Shown: positions 32,101 through 43,319 of the stretch, in pieces
Layout: each line of letters opens with the position of its first letter
Numbering within the stretch: position 1 is the stretch's first letter
Source of the DNA: Gnetum montanum
Lineage: Eukaryota; Streptophyta; Gnetopsida; Gnetales; Gnetaceae
Direction of reading: 5' to 3'
Assembly (NCBI GenBank): GCA_015680685.1
Contig: MNCI01010775.1
Location: forward strand, 167,735-231,734
DNA length: 64,000 nt
Translations under genes and position numbers: made by a program
Notes under the pieces: generated by a model
The model's database searches: none
Told to the model about the DNA's origin: nothing
Seen by the model: the letters and a program-made list of their open reading frames with translations, nothing else

Positions 32101-33905
32101 ATAGAATTAAGAATAGCTAGTTGGATAATTTTTAAAGTAAAATGCAAGTTGTTCTATAACACCGACATCGATGTTCCCAGTAGAGGAGAACTCTTGTAGA
32201 ACTTCTTGGGCCATCACCAATGTGTCCGTGTCACCGTGAAGACTACCTTCGTCAATATAAAACCTAGAAACATACAAAATCTGGTAAGCATTTTTTACTA
32301 GAGAAAGGAAAACCATACAACATGATTAAAAAATCTACATAAGACTCACCCGCTAGCACAATAAACTATTCCAAGTGGGTTCTAAAAATAGGTGCCCATG
32401 TGATGGGCAACGTAGAAGGTATTGCATAGATGGAAGCATTTGTATTCAGGCATGTTTCAGATCCAACTTAAGCACCTCAAGCCTCTTGGGTGCTGGTTGG
32501 AGCCTTCTACCCATTCATCCTTGACCGACCCATCAACCATGAACTTTAGAATGCCCTGGTTTACCCCAGGCCACAATGTTTCTATAAGTACAACAGCTAT
32601 CTCGACCTATAGATGTGACCACACGATCACACTAAAATCGCAAAGGAGGAACTCTAGGAAGTCTGGAGCATCCTCTCAAAACCAAACCTTCTATTTCTCT
32701 ACCCATGCATGGGGAGGGGGGACATCGGGCATAGGTTCACTGAGGTAGCACAGGACTCCTACCACCTCAAGGATGATCAGGATAGGATTTAGCATGATCC
32801 TATGCAATACAGCAAGAAAGCATTAGTGCAACATTCAAGTGACAAGTACCAAGTGGCATAGCGTGACTCTTGCTATATAGTTTTTCCCCTTAGGCATGAA
32901 ACAATAAGTCCCTAGTAAAGTAGAATCAAACATTGCGTGTAGCGTAGCAAAATGTTAGGTGTACCGTAGCGTAGTAACTACGCCCTACATAGCCTAGCAT
33001 AGCAAGTGTACTTTGTATAGCATAATGTATTACTTACACTCTACACAAATTTGAGGGCCACATAGCGTAGTGTAGCAAAATGACTACACCTCATGTTGCA
33101 AACACAATAGTACAACAAGCATAGTGAACTAAAAAGTACAACAAGCACAACATGCAATAGACATGCCAATGTCGTAGGCAAGACACTTTAACAGCGTAGT
33201 GGTGTAGTAGGCCTTTAATAGCATAGTAGCGTAATAGATTGTCAACGTAACGGCCTAACAGGACTGTCAAACATAACAGTGTAGTGCAATAGGAACTAAA
33301 ATGATAGTGCCAATGACCAGAATGATGTAGCCTATGACAAAGAACTCACAACATTCCCATTGTTCCAGCCTTGCCTTGCCATATAAAACATGGCCAAGAA
33401 AAACATAGATGTAATGAACACTCCCTTCGCTCATGCTACACTATGCCAAGCATCTACTATGCTACTCCAAAACCTTGTAAACAAACAAAGCCTACTAAAG
33501 GAAATATGCTACGCCAAATGTGCTCTACGTCGTCAAGTCCCTGCGATGGTGCAGTAACCATTCTTAATAATGGTGTCTAGGCTAGTACCATGTGTAGCCA
33601 TAGTGTAGCAACCAGCATGGCCATTGCGGTTAGAGTGGTGATAGCCATAGTGCAACGGCAAAAATAGCAACAAAGGCAATAACAATAGCTGCAGTAATGA
33701 TGACCGTGATGGCCAAAATAGTAATGGCGACGGCAATCTAACCCGATGCATCACATAATGAAAATGAGGGTAGCATAGCGACTTACTGAGAAGACGAAGC
33801 CTCCTACTACACCTCCACGTGCACCTTAGAGAGGCATCCCAAAGTTTCCTTTACTTCATCCACCTTGGCAAGACCTCGACGCCTACATTCATTTTTACGT
33901 GCCAT
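29197..33905 (-). pseudogene. Split antisense gene with NIF/FCP1-like region and C-terminal membrane segment (copy 1)
   Basis: Minus strand, with a TATA at 34,037-34,047 upstream. Predicted exons: 33,905-33,787; 32,799-32,350; 32,263-31,989; 31,903-30,857; 30,736-30,479; 30,390 onward. Introns begin GT, end AG and are 85-120 bp except the first (about 990 bp). The codon phase is preserved at all five joins, although decay makes the frame within exon 4 hard to follow throughout. Exon 1 starts MARKNECRRRGLAK. Exons 2-3 hold a HAD phosphatase-like region of the plant NIF/FCP1 type: ILEVVGVLC where DLNGVLC is usual, FLEFLLCDFSVIVWSH like FLEFCFERFDVGIWSS, and NTFYVAHHMGTYF-NPLG like NTLLxDDSPYKALxNP. 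The catalytic acids are lost. Later exons are acidic (30,740-30,480), then a coiled coil (RVQKLEKEKTNLTIEVEDL) and a hydrophobic segment (LLLTVYFVRAFVVVLTYCL) before a polar tail ending at 29,197. Stops, mostly TAG, make it a pseudogene. Confidence 0.65.
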
Positions 33906-34036
33906 TGCCTTGTTCGCAAATTGGTTGTACCAATTGCTACACTATGCATGTTACACTTTCTCTTAGTTTGACCACGCTACGCTCTGGGTGTTGGCTCTAA
34001 CAATGCAAATGACAAGTTTACCTAGGGCTAATCCTG

Positions 34037-34047
34037 TATTTATAGTC
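34037..34047 (-). promoter_or_regulatory. TATA box of antisense gene, copy 1
   Basis: The minus strand reads GACTATAAATA, 132 nt before the first ATG (33,905). The duplicate has the same box at 38,007-38,017. It indicates the gene is transcribed against gag-pol from its own promoter. Confidence 0.6.
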
Positions 34048-34199
34048 AATGTGGTAAAAAAACTGTCAACTGGAATAATGTGGGACACCCTTGCAGCATA
34101 GCACTACTGTAACGTAGCACGTTCCCACTGTAGCGTAACACTCAGCTGCAGCATAACAAGTAGGCACACTGATATTTTCATTTCATTTTTCTACAAATT

Positions 34200-34525
34200 T
34201 TACATTATAATGGTCTACTACGACCTTAAACTAGCAACCTTAACCTCTTTTATGTCTTAAACTAGTTAGCATCCACAAAGGCCTTAAACTAGCAATTTTA
34301 ACTCAGATTTTAGCTTGGTGATGGTCTTCCATGACCTTAAACTGGCAATTTTAGCATTCCTCTCACATCTTAGACCTAGTGACGTTCCACCACGACCTTA
34401 AACTAGAAACTTTAACTCATAATATTACATGGTTATGGTCTGCCAAGACCTTAAACTAGCAATTCCAATTCACAAATTTTACATAAAGGTGGTCTGCTAA
34501 GACCTTAAACTAACAACTATTTTAT
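34200..34525 (+). repeat. Hairpin-bearing GACCTTAAACTAGC repeats, copy 1
   Basis: Six units of about 54 bp, each with a short inverted repeat such as GGTCTGCCAAGACC followed by TTAAACTAGCAA and an AT-rich tail. They lie between the antisense promoter and the RT frame; the duplicate array is at 38,160-38,480. Confidence 0.8.
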
Positions 34526-34605
34526 GCTTGATTATTGCTTTACATATATTCTTCACATGTTGTTGCTCCAAATAGGTATCACTTGACTTGGTCTATTTTC
34601 TCATT

Positions 34606-35319
34606 ATGGCAGCTTCAACAAAAAAAATGTCTATGTAGGGTGATCTTTGTTTGCTTTTGACCCTGACGGGTCCCCATGGCGGATCCATAAGACACTTGAA
34701 CCCAAAATCAATAGATTGGGAATCATCCACTCATGACACTGTAGCATCCTTGGACACATCTCTAGACTAGCCAAAACATTTGGTCTAGGCCTTAGACTTA
34801 GAGGCTGGAGATATAATTGAGGACCTGCTTGCTACAATCCCTGTAACTACCTCTAGAGGTGAAGTAAAAACCCTAAAAATTAGCTCCGTATTACATACAC
34901 AGGTACATTAAAACATTTCAAAAGTTCTCAATGATAATATTAAAGTGTTTGCATGGTTATATGATGGCATGTCGGGCCTGGCCCCATGACTTATACAACA
35001 CAACATTATCCTAGATCTACGTGTCAAGGCAATCAAGAAAAAGGCTTGTAAAATCAAATCGGAGATTGCACTAGCTGTATGCGATGAAATCACTAAGCTT
35101 TACTAGGTTGGTTTCATTTAGGTAGTCGATTACTCGGAATGGATATCTAGCATCGTTGTAGTTTCGAAGAAAATGGGAGGTATACGAATTTGTATAGACT
35201 TTTGAGACCTGAAAAAAGCAATAATTAAGGATGAATTTCCATTGCCAGGTATTGATCAACTCATTGACATTATGGCTAGTCATGCCCTACTATCCTTCAT
35301 GGATGGGTTCTCGGGCTAT
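34606..35319 (+). pseudogene. Partial RT frame, copy 1
   Basis: A fresh ATG at 34,606 (MAASTKKMSM) opens the pol frame. It continues, with about nine stops, through IKVFAWLYDGM (the RT entry block), SSIVVVSKKMGGIRICIDF, DEFPLPGIDQLID and SFMDGFSGY, where it ends abruptly at 35,316-35,319 in sequence of the antisense gene. This is the left part of a tandem duplication; the complete RT is at 38,577. It shows that RT-RNase H-integrase has its own start and is not continuous with protease. Confidence 0.75.
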
Positions 35320-37875
35320 GAAGAAGGCATAATGCACATTGAAATAGGAATCAAGCTTCTCATGAAGCTTGACCATTTCAACATGCAAATCTTTAGAAAG
35401 GTACTTGGTCTAGTTGTAATGGGTCCCTTCTTCCATAACCTCCTTCATTATCCAAGCCTACTCTACTCCAATAATTTTCCCTTGGGAGAGTAGCTTAGGG
35501 AAAGCAAGGGCACAGAAGATAGGGTATATCGTTTGGGCCACGGCTAGCTTGACCTTGTGGATGTAGATCCCCTTTCAGTATGTACTTGTCCGTAGCCATT
35601 CCTTGATATCCCCTTGATGGTTTGCATATTTACTAGATTTTTCTCCTATAGGGAGACCATCAAAAGGGATACTGAAAAGATCTACAAATAGTTGATCATT
35701 AATTTCAAAAACCACCCGCACATTGTGAACACGTGTGCGGAATCAGTTGGCCTTTTTGGAAAAGGAATTAGCTAGGGAAAGCATTTCAGCAGCAGAGACA
35801 CTTGGATTTATAGCCAAAAATAAATCCATAAGTCCAACCTCCTAAATTTTATGGATAAGGGTGGCTGGGGCCCCATTGCAAAGCCAACACTTTGTCTCCT
35901 CCACCTCCCTGTACTTGAAGAAGAGTTTGGTCTTATCAAGCTAAGAGGTAATCACTATGACCTCTTGGGACTCACTCGCTACTATGATAATCAGTAACAA
36001 AAATTAGCAAAAGCAAAAAAAAAATCATCACTTGAGCATGTAAAAACAAAAACATGATTTAACATACCAGGTTTAAACAGTGTAGGGAATGGTGGAATTT
36101 CCACTAGAATATCTTTAACAGTAAACGGTCGGCGAGATGCCTATTCACTATCTAACCAACCAACTTCTTTACATTTTCCATAGAATTTGGAATATCTAGT
36201 TGGAGGTTTTAAAGTAAAACCCAAGTTTTTCTATAAGACTGTCACGCATGTTCTCGGTAGAAGAGAACTCTTGTAGAGCCATTTGGGCCATTTCCAATGT
36301 GTCTGTGTTACCCTAAAGACCAGCTTCCTCAATAGAAAACTTGGCAACATACAAAATATGGTAAGCATTTGTGATAGTGCAAGGCAAACAATACAACATG
36401 ATTAAAAAATCTACATAGGACTCACCCACTGGTAATGTACAATGTATTGTATAGATGGTAGCATTTGTATTTAGGCATGTCTTAGATTCAACTTAAGTGC
36501 CTAAGCTTCTTGGGTGCTGGTTGGAACCTTCTGCCCCTTTGTCCTTGACCAACCCATCAGCCATGAACTTCAGAATACCCTGGTTTGCCCTAGGCAACAA
36601 CATTTCTATAAGTATAGTGGTTGTCTCAGCTGATAGGTGTGACCACACGATCACACTAAAATGGTAGAGGAGGAATTCTAGGAGGTCCTGTGAACCCTCC
36701 CAAAACAAAATTATCTATTGTCGTACCCATGCATGGGGAGGGGGAACATTGGCGACAGGTTCACTGAGGTAGCATAGGACTCCTACCACCTTAAGGAAAA
36801 TTAGGATGGGCTTTAGCATGACCCTGTGCAATACTACAAGAAAGTGTTAGTGCAACAGTTAAGTGACAAGTACTAAGTAGCGTAGCATGACTCTTGCTAT
36901 ATAATTTTTTCAATAAGTCCCTGGTAAAGAAGAATCAAACATTGCATGTAGCATAGCAAAATGTCAGGCATAGCGTAGTGTAGAAACTATGCCCTTCATA
37001 GCCTAGCATAGCAAGTGTACTTTCTATAGCGTAACGTATCACTTACACTCTACAAAAAGTTGAGGGCTACATAGCACAGTGTAGCAAAACAATTGCACCT
37101 CATGCAGCAAATGCAATAGTACGACAAGCATAGCGAAGTAAAAAGTACGACAAGCACAACATGTGAATGTAGTAGGTAAGACACTTTACCAATTTAGTGG
37201 AATAGTGGACCTTTAACAGCATAGTAGCATAATAGATTGTTAGCATAATAGCCTAATGGGCCTGTCAAACATAACCATGTAGTACAATAGGAATTGAAAT
37301 GATGGCGCCAATGACCAGAATGACGTAGCCTACGATACTGTGCCCTGCCATATAAAACATGGCCAAGCAAAACAAAGATGCAATTAACTCTCCCTTCACT
37401 CATGCTATGCTACACTGAGCATGAGCTACGCTACCTCAAAACCTTGCAAACAAACAAACCCTGCTAATGGTGGCACACTACATCAATTGTGCGCTACGTC
37501 GCCCAAGCCCCTATGATGGCATAGTGACCATTCTTAATAATGGTGGCGAAGGCGGTACCATGCACATCCATCGTATAACAACCACCATGGCCACTGCGGT
37601 TAGAGTGGTAATAGCCATGATGTAGTGGTCAAAACAGCAACAAAAGCAATAACAACAGTTGTAGCAATGATAACCGTGACTGCCAAAATAGTAACGACGA
37701 TGGCAATCTAACTTGATGCATCATATAATGAAAATGAGGGTAGCATAGCGACTTACAGAGTGGATGGTTCCTCCTGCTACACCTCCACACACATCTTAGA
37801 GAGGCATCCTAAAGTGTCCTTCACTTTATCCAGCTTGGCAAGACCTCGGTGCCTACATTTGTTTTTACACACCAT
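35316..37875 (-). pseudogene. Split antisense gene, copy 2 (3' truncated)
   Basis: Duplicate of the gene at 29,197-33,905, cut at the duplication junction, so the acidic, coiled-coil and membrane parts are missing. Exon 1 is 37,875-37,757 (MVCKNKC..., the same 119 nt length and GTAAGTCGC donor as copy 1). Exon 2 keeps the NIF-like motifs better: ILIFLKVVGVLCYLSEP, PPHAWVR, then FWEGSQDLLEFLL and HFSVIVWSHLSAE. The exon 2 end is shortened by a deletion. Exon 3 (GNTDTLEMAQMALQEFSSTEN) and exon 4 (GAPAT-, MLSLANSFSKK-type) are recognisable with stops. Where copy 1 has two adjacent TAG stops in exon 1, copy 2 has TAG-CAG, which documents one CAG to TAG change. Confidence 0.65.
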
Positions 37876-38006
37876 TTCCTTGTTCGCAAATTGGTTATAC
37901 CAACTAGTACGCTAGGCCTGTTACGCTTTCTCTTAGTTTGACCTTGCTACACTCTAGGTGTTGGCTTTGACAATGAAAATGACAAGTTTACCTAGGGGTA
38001 ATCCAT

Positions 38007-38017
38007 TATTTATAGTC
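38007..38017 (-). promoter_or_regulatory. TATA box of antisense gene, copy 2
   Basis: The minus strand reads GACTATAAATA, 132 nt upstream of the ATG at 37,875, the same distance as in copy 1. Confidence 0.6.
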
Positions 38018-38159
38018 AACACGATAAAACAACTGTGACTTTCATGACTCGAATAACGCAAGACACCCCTGCAGCATAGCACTACTGTAGCATAGCACAT
38101 CCTTACTATAGCGTAACAAGTGGGCCCACCGAAATTTTCATTTCATGTTTTTACAAATT

Positions 38160-38480
38160 TTACATTATAACGGTTTGCTATGACCTTAAACTAGCATTCT
38201 TAACCTCTTTTATGTATTAAACCAGTTAGCGGTTCATGAAGACCTTAAACTAGCAATTTTAACTTAGATTTTAGCCTGGTGAAGGTTCGCCATGATCTTA
38301 AACTAGCAATTTTAGCATTCATCTCACATCTTAGAGCTAGTGACGGTCCACCACAATCTTAAATTGGCAAATTTAACTCACAATATTACATGGTTACGGT
38401 TTGCCAAGACCTTAAACTGGTAATTCCAATTCACAAATTTTACATAATGGTAGTCTGCTAAGACCTTAAACTTGCAACTA
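38160..38480 (+). repeat. Hairpin-bearing GACCTTAAACTAGC repeats, copy 2
   Basis: Duplicate of 34,200-34,525 with the same six units. The inverted repeats (GGTTTGC-AAGACC types) are slightly more decayed. Confidence 0.8.
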
Positions 38481-38576
38481 TTTTATGCTTCATTATTGCT
38501 TCACATATATTCTTCACATGCTGTTGCTCCAAATAGGTATCATTTGACTTTGTCTATTTTCTCATTGTGGTAGGTT

Positions 38577-40730
38577 CAACAAAAAAAATATCTATGCAGG
38601 GTGATCTTCATTCACTTTTGACCCTGATGGGTCCCCATGGTGGATCCACAAGATACTTGAACCCTAAATCAATAGACTAGGAATCATCCATTCATGACAC
38701 CGTAGTATCCTTGGAGACATCTCTAGACTAGCTAGAACATTTGGTCTAGACCTTAGAATTAGAGGCTGGAGATGTAATTGAGGACCCGCTTGCTGAAATC
38801 CCTATAACTACCTCTAGAGGTGAAGCAAAAACCCTGAAAATTAGCTCCGCATTACATCCACAGGTACATCAAAACATTTCAAAAGTTCCCAATGAAAATA
38901 TTAAAGTGTTTTCATGGTCATATGATGACATGCTAGGCCTAGACCCATGGCTCATACAACACAACATTATCCTAGATCCACGTGTCAAGGTAGTCAAGAA
39001 AAAGGCTCAAAAAATCAAACTGGAAATTGCACTAGCTATAGGCGATGAAATCACTGAGCTTTAGCATGATGGTTTCATTTTGGTGGTCAATTAATCGGAA
39101 TGGGTATCGAACATCATTGTAGTTTCTAAGAAAATGGGAGGTATATGAATTTGTATAGACTTTCAAGACCTAAACAGAGCAATGATTAAGGATGAATTTC
39201 CATTGCCAAGTATCGATCAACTCATTGACACTACGGTTGGTCATGCCCTACTATCCTTCATGGATGGGTTCTCAGGCTATAATCAGATCCGTATAAGCCA
39301 TGAGCATCACTTAGCAACTACCTTCATAACCCCTTGGAGGACGTTTTGTTACATGATGATGTCCTTTGGATTGAAAAACATTAGAGCAACCTATCAACGA
39401 GCAATGACATACATTTTTAGTAACTACCTCTTGGAGAGATTAAAAAACTACGTGGATGGCATAGCCGTCAAGTCTAAGGAAGCTATTGATCATCCCAATG
39501 ATTTAAATGTAGTCCTCCAATGTTGTCATAGGTAGGACTTACATCTCCACCCAAGGAAATATGTTTTTGAAGTTAAAACTGGGTGCATGCTAGGTTTTGA
39601 AGTATCGGAAACAGGGATGTGAGTGGATCTCAATAAGGTGAGGGCCATCATCAACTTAGCACCTCCTACAAACCTTAAAGAATTGCATGGGTTGCAAGGT
39701 AGAGTATAGTTTATCATAAGGTTTATTGCGAGGTTGATAGACAAACTATACCCCATGCAACACCTACTTAAGAAGGGGGTCAACTTTGAGTGGACAAATC
39801 AGTGTCAAAAAGCATTTGATAACCTAAAGAAAAAGCCTTTGCATCTTCCACCTATTTATCCACCACAAAGGGATAAGCCTTTCTACATCTACCTTGCCAC
39901 CTTGGACACATCTATTGTGACATTGCTATGTCAGAAAAGAAACAACGGCTTTGAAATTCTGGTCTATTACTTGAGCCATGCATTAATAGTTTACAAGGAA
40001 AAGTACAATGAGGTAGAAAAATATTGTCTCACCCTAGTGTTTACACTTAAAAAATGAAGACATTACCTATTTCACAATAAATTTAACATCATATGCAAAA
40101 ACAATATACTTTGGGCTTTTACAACCAACCTATACAAGAGAAGTAGGATAGCCTGATGGAAAGCTATAATGGTAGAATTCAATTTACATTATGTGGCACA
40201 ATCATCAACAAAGGGTCAAGCAATAGCCACAAAGCTTATAAATTCACTTGTTGATGATCATGCAATAATAGAACCCAAGTTCCCTGATGAGCATGTTAAC
40301 AACATCAATCCTGTAAAATTAGACTTCAAGGCTAGTTTTCATTTTGATGGTGCCTCAACTATGCGAGGTGGTAGCGCCGCTACTATCCTTACACTTCCCT
40401 CTAGGGAAATTTGGTCCTTCATGTATAACTTTCCATTCCTTTGCACCAATAATTTAGCTGAGTATGAAGGACTCCTTAGGGGCCTCCTAGCAGTTCAAGA
40501 GCTAAAGATCCAACATTTGGCAATCCAGGGCGATTCCCAACTACTCATCAACTAGATTACCAAAGTCTATGCTTACAAAGCTTCATAGTTATAGCCTTAT
40601 TGTGACTTATCCTAGAATCTACAAAAGCAGTTTACAATGTTAGATATCCAACATGTGCCTCGCAACAAAAATACTATAGAAGATGCACTAGCCATGTTAG
40701 CATTAAACATGTCATCACACCTGTTTGCTA
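38577..40730 (+). pseudogene. Tat pol: RT, native RNase H and second RNase H
   Basis: The frame opens at 38,577, where copy 1 has ATG and this copy has GTG. RT blocks in order: VFSWSYDDM (38,910), SNIIVVSKKMGG, DEFPLPSIDQL (39,190), SFMDGFSGYNQI, MMSFGLKNIRATYQRAM, then NYVDGIAVKS where YxDD is expected (now YVDG, so inactive), and CMLGFEVSETG. Native RNase H remnants are FYIYLATLDTS and YNEVEKYCLTLVFTLKK (39,880-40,055). The second, archaeal-type RNase H spans about 40,330-40,720: FHFDGAST, NNLAEYEGLLRGL, IQGDSQLLIN and NTIEDALAMLAL, all four catalytic acids present. Stops interrupt it about 14 times, largely TAG at Gln positions and TGA at Trp positions. The order RT-RNase H-aRNase H is the normal Tat order. 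Confidence 0.8.
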
Positions 40731-40769
40731 CCTTGCCCACTATACTAATAGAATGCACAGATCCTATTA

Positions 40770-42005
40770 CTCAAGTGTCACACATTGCATCTGTAAGTGC
40801 AATAGATACCCAAGAGTGGTACGCTAACATTAAAGCATACCTCCAACATGGCGAACCCCCACATGGCTTGACATCTTCTCAAAAGGATGAAATATGGAAA
40901 TGAGCATGGCAATATGTCCTAATTAGAGATAACACCTTATGAAAATGCTCCTTTGATGAGATATTGCTAGCCTGCGTTAGTGGGGAAGAAGCACAAAAAA
41001 TTATTGACAAAGTCCATGAGGGACTATGTGGGGGACACATAGCCCCTAGGGCTATGGTAGCAAAAATCAAACGCTTAGGTTACTACTGGCCTTGCATAGA
41101 ATGATATTGCCTTGCCAAGGTTAGGACGTGTGATGTTTGTCAAAGCCATGCAAACCTCATACATGTGTCGCCTACTGAGTTACATCCTACACAGATCACA
41201 TGGCCATAGGACATAGCTTCATTATCACCACAACCGAATACTTTACAAAGTGGGTTGAGGCTATTCCCCTAAGAAAGACCACATCTCAACAGGTTTTCCA
41301 CTTTATCCTAGACAACATAGTAATAAGGTTTGGTTTTCCTATGACTATTGTAATAGACAACGGGCCACAATTTAGTAGCGTGGAAGCCAAAACCTTTTGT
41401 GAAAACCTTGGCATTAAGCACTCCTTTTCATCGTCCTATTACCCACATGCAAACAGGTAGGCAGAAGCAACCAACAAGGTCATCATTAACTTTCTCAAAA
41501 AGATGCTTAATAGCAACAAGAGGCAATGGCATGAGCAAATCCTCTACGTGTTATGGGCTTACCGTACAACATGCAGAACTACTACAAGTAAGACTCCATA
41601 TAGTCTCATTTACAAATCTAAAGTTGTGTTACCTCTTGATTTACAAGTTCCATCACTACAGATGATCCTCTCAAACATTGTAGATGAAGCTTAAAACAAT
41701 GAGTCAAGGATCATTGATCTTGACTCCGTAGAGGAGGAGCGTGCCCAAAAACTTGGTGGCATTGAATGGTACTAGGATAAATAACAGAAAAAGCATCATT
41801 GCAACCTATATCAATGGCCAATCAAAAAGGGGGACTTGGTTCTCAAGGCTGTTCGTGAGCTCGTAAGCAAATTCTCAGCCAACTGGGAAAGCCCTTTCAT
41901 AGTCACGAAAGCCTATGAAAATGGAGCATTCAAACTAGCCGATGTAGATGGCAATGAGTTCGCAAATCCTATTACTCACTTGTACCTCAAGACATACTAT
42001 TTCTG
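40770..42005 (+). pseudogene. Tat integrase remnant, copy B
   Basis: Zinc-binding region near 40,990-41,150 (VHEGLCGGHIAPRAM, GYYWPCIE, RTCDVCQSH; HHCC intact). The core follows: GHSFIITTTEYFTKWVEA, RFGFPMTIVIDNGPQF, SFSSSYYPHAN and AEATNKVIINFLKK (second Asp and Glu kept). A deletion and frame shift at 41,200 removed about 15 residues that hold the first catalytic Asp. The C-terminal domain ends FKLADVDGNEFANPITHLYLKTYYF at 42,005. Repeats of the TTAAACTGGC family start directly after the stop. Stops at Gln (TAG) and Trp (TGA) positions are common. Confidence 0.82.
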
Positions 42006-42139
42006 ATGCAAAAGATTACATTAGATACAAAACAAGGTAAGCACCATCATCTACTATGATGTAAACTTGGCAAAGATCGTTCGCTATGATGTAAAATTGA
42101 CAAAACCATATAGTTTTTGTCATAGCATAGTAGAGCACT

Positions 42140-42833
42140 TGCAATTTCTTTTCTCTAGATTTAAATATTTTCCAAAGTACCTGTAGCAAGAGTCATTGAG
42201 TGTATGAATCTTTATTGGAGCACTATTTTACCTAAGCACGATAGTGTGTGTGGTAATAAAGATGAGCTTTCTAATCAAACCTTGCAGCACATTGGACAGC
42301 TTAAATATTTTATTCATGAATTTAATGTTTTATGAAATTTCCTTTAATTCTTCCAAGTAATTAAGCTAAAGTAAGCTAATTAGATTAAATGGAAATTAAT
42401 TAAGCACATAAGTATGGCCGCTTCAAGCATCCATATGACTCTTGGTAATCCTAGCAACGCTTAAGATTTAGTAACCGAATAGCATTATACATGTTCAAGA
42501 TGTGCACGGAAAGTGAGACTGGATACTTATGTTAGGATAGTGAGTTATTAATTAGCAATTAGATTAGTTCAAGTGGTTCATTAATTAAGTTTCAAATTTT
42601 TTTTAATAATAGAAAAATAAAATACAAAATAATAAAAGTCATGTGGCTCAATTATACTTAGCCATATAATTAAGCTCCAAAAGTGTAGTTGAGAAGACAA
42701 CGATTGTTACAATTAGATTTCACATTCTAGAACTTGTGTACTTAGGAGCTTAAGGTTTGCTGAATTTGAGTAGATCACACATGAACACGTTTGATTTGTA
42801 TGGTTGGGTGTAGGGGTACCTCACCACTCATCA
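42140..42833 (+). mobile_element. Athila-type LTR fragment, 5' truncated
   Basis: Aligns with the LTRs at 50,545, 56,728 and 59,918 from the R region onward: GTAGCAAGAGTCATTGAG, AATAAAGATGAGCTTTCT, GTGCACGGAAAGTGAGACTGG, and the terminal GTAGGGGTACCTCACCACTC ending TCATCA at 42,833. No primer site follows, so it is a solo or 3' LTR piece. Its U3 is missing; Tat copy B 3' sequence lies to the left. Confidence 0.75.
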
Positions 42834-43259
42834 CACCTTCTGAGGATCCTCCTTATGCTCCTCTCTTTGGAACCATCTGCAATCATTAAGGAATTGGGAA
42901 TTATTAGAAGGCATTCTGTAATTTTTATAGCTTCCTTTCTTTCTCATGCTTTTAGTTAGATCAAGTTCATAGTTATTAGGATTGAAGAGTTAGAAAAGTT
43001 TGCAAAAAATGATTACATAAGTGTTAATTTCATTGTAACCCTTCATAATTGTTCTTTTTTTTCCTATGTATAACTCATAATCATGGTTATAGTTCCTTAG
43101 CAGTTCTATGTGAGTGTTCTAGCATTAATATGACTGATTATTCTTTAAAAAGTTTAACTTCACTTTGTACTTACCCTTAAAGTTTCTTCTAGGCATTAGA
43201 ATTATTTAAAATATTGGCTTAGACTTTCCTCACTAGGACCTCCATTCCTCTCCCTCCAC

Positions 43260-43303
<44 letters not shown>

Positions 43304-43319
43304 NCCCCACCTAGTAGCA
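42834..43319. other. Non-coding with CT microsatellite
   Basis: No gene seen. A (CT)n run of about 40 bp lies at 43,262-43,303, followed by an unresolved base N at 43,304, so the repeat length in this assembly is unreliable. Confidence 0.7.

Larger units (their letters stand above)
31241..39276 (+). repeat. Tandem duplication of about 4 kb inside Tat copy B
   Basis: 31,241-35,315 (4,075 bp) and 35,316-39,276 (3,961 bp) are collinear throughout: antisense-gene exons 1-4, its promoter, the hairpin repeats and the first part of RT. The junction joins RT (FSGY codons) to antisense exon 4, with CTAT shared at both breakpoints. The right copy lacks about 110 bp net. Most differences are transitions. 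Confidence 0.9.
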
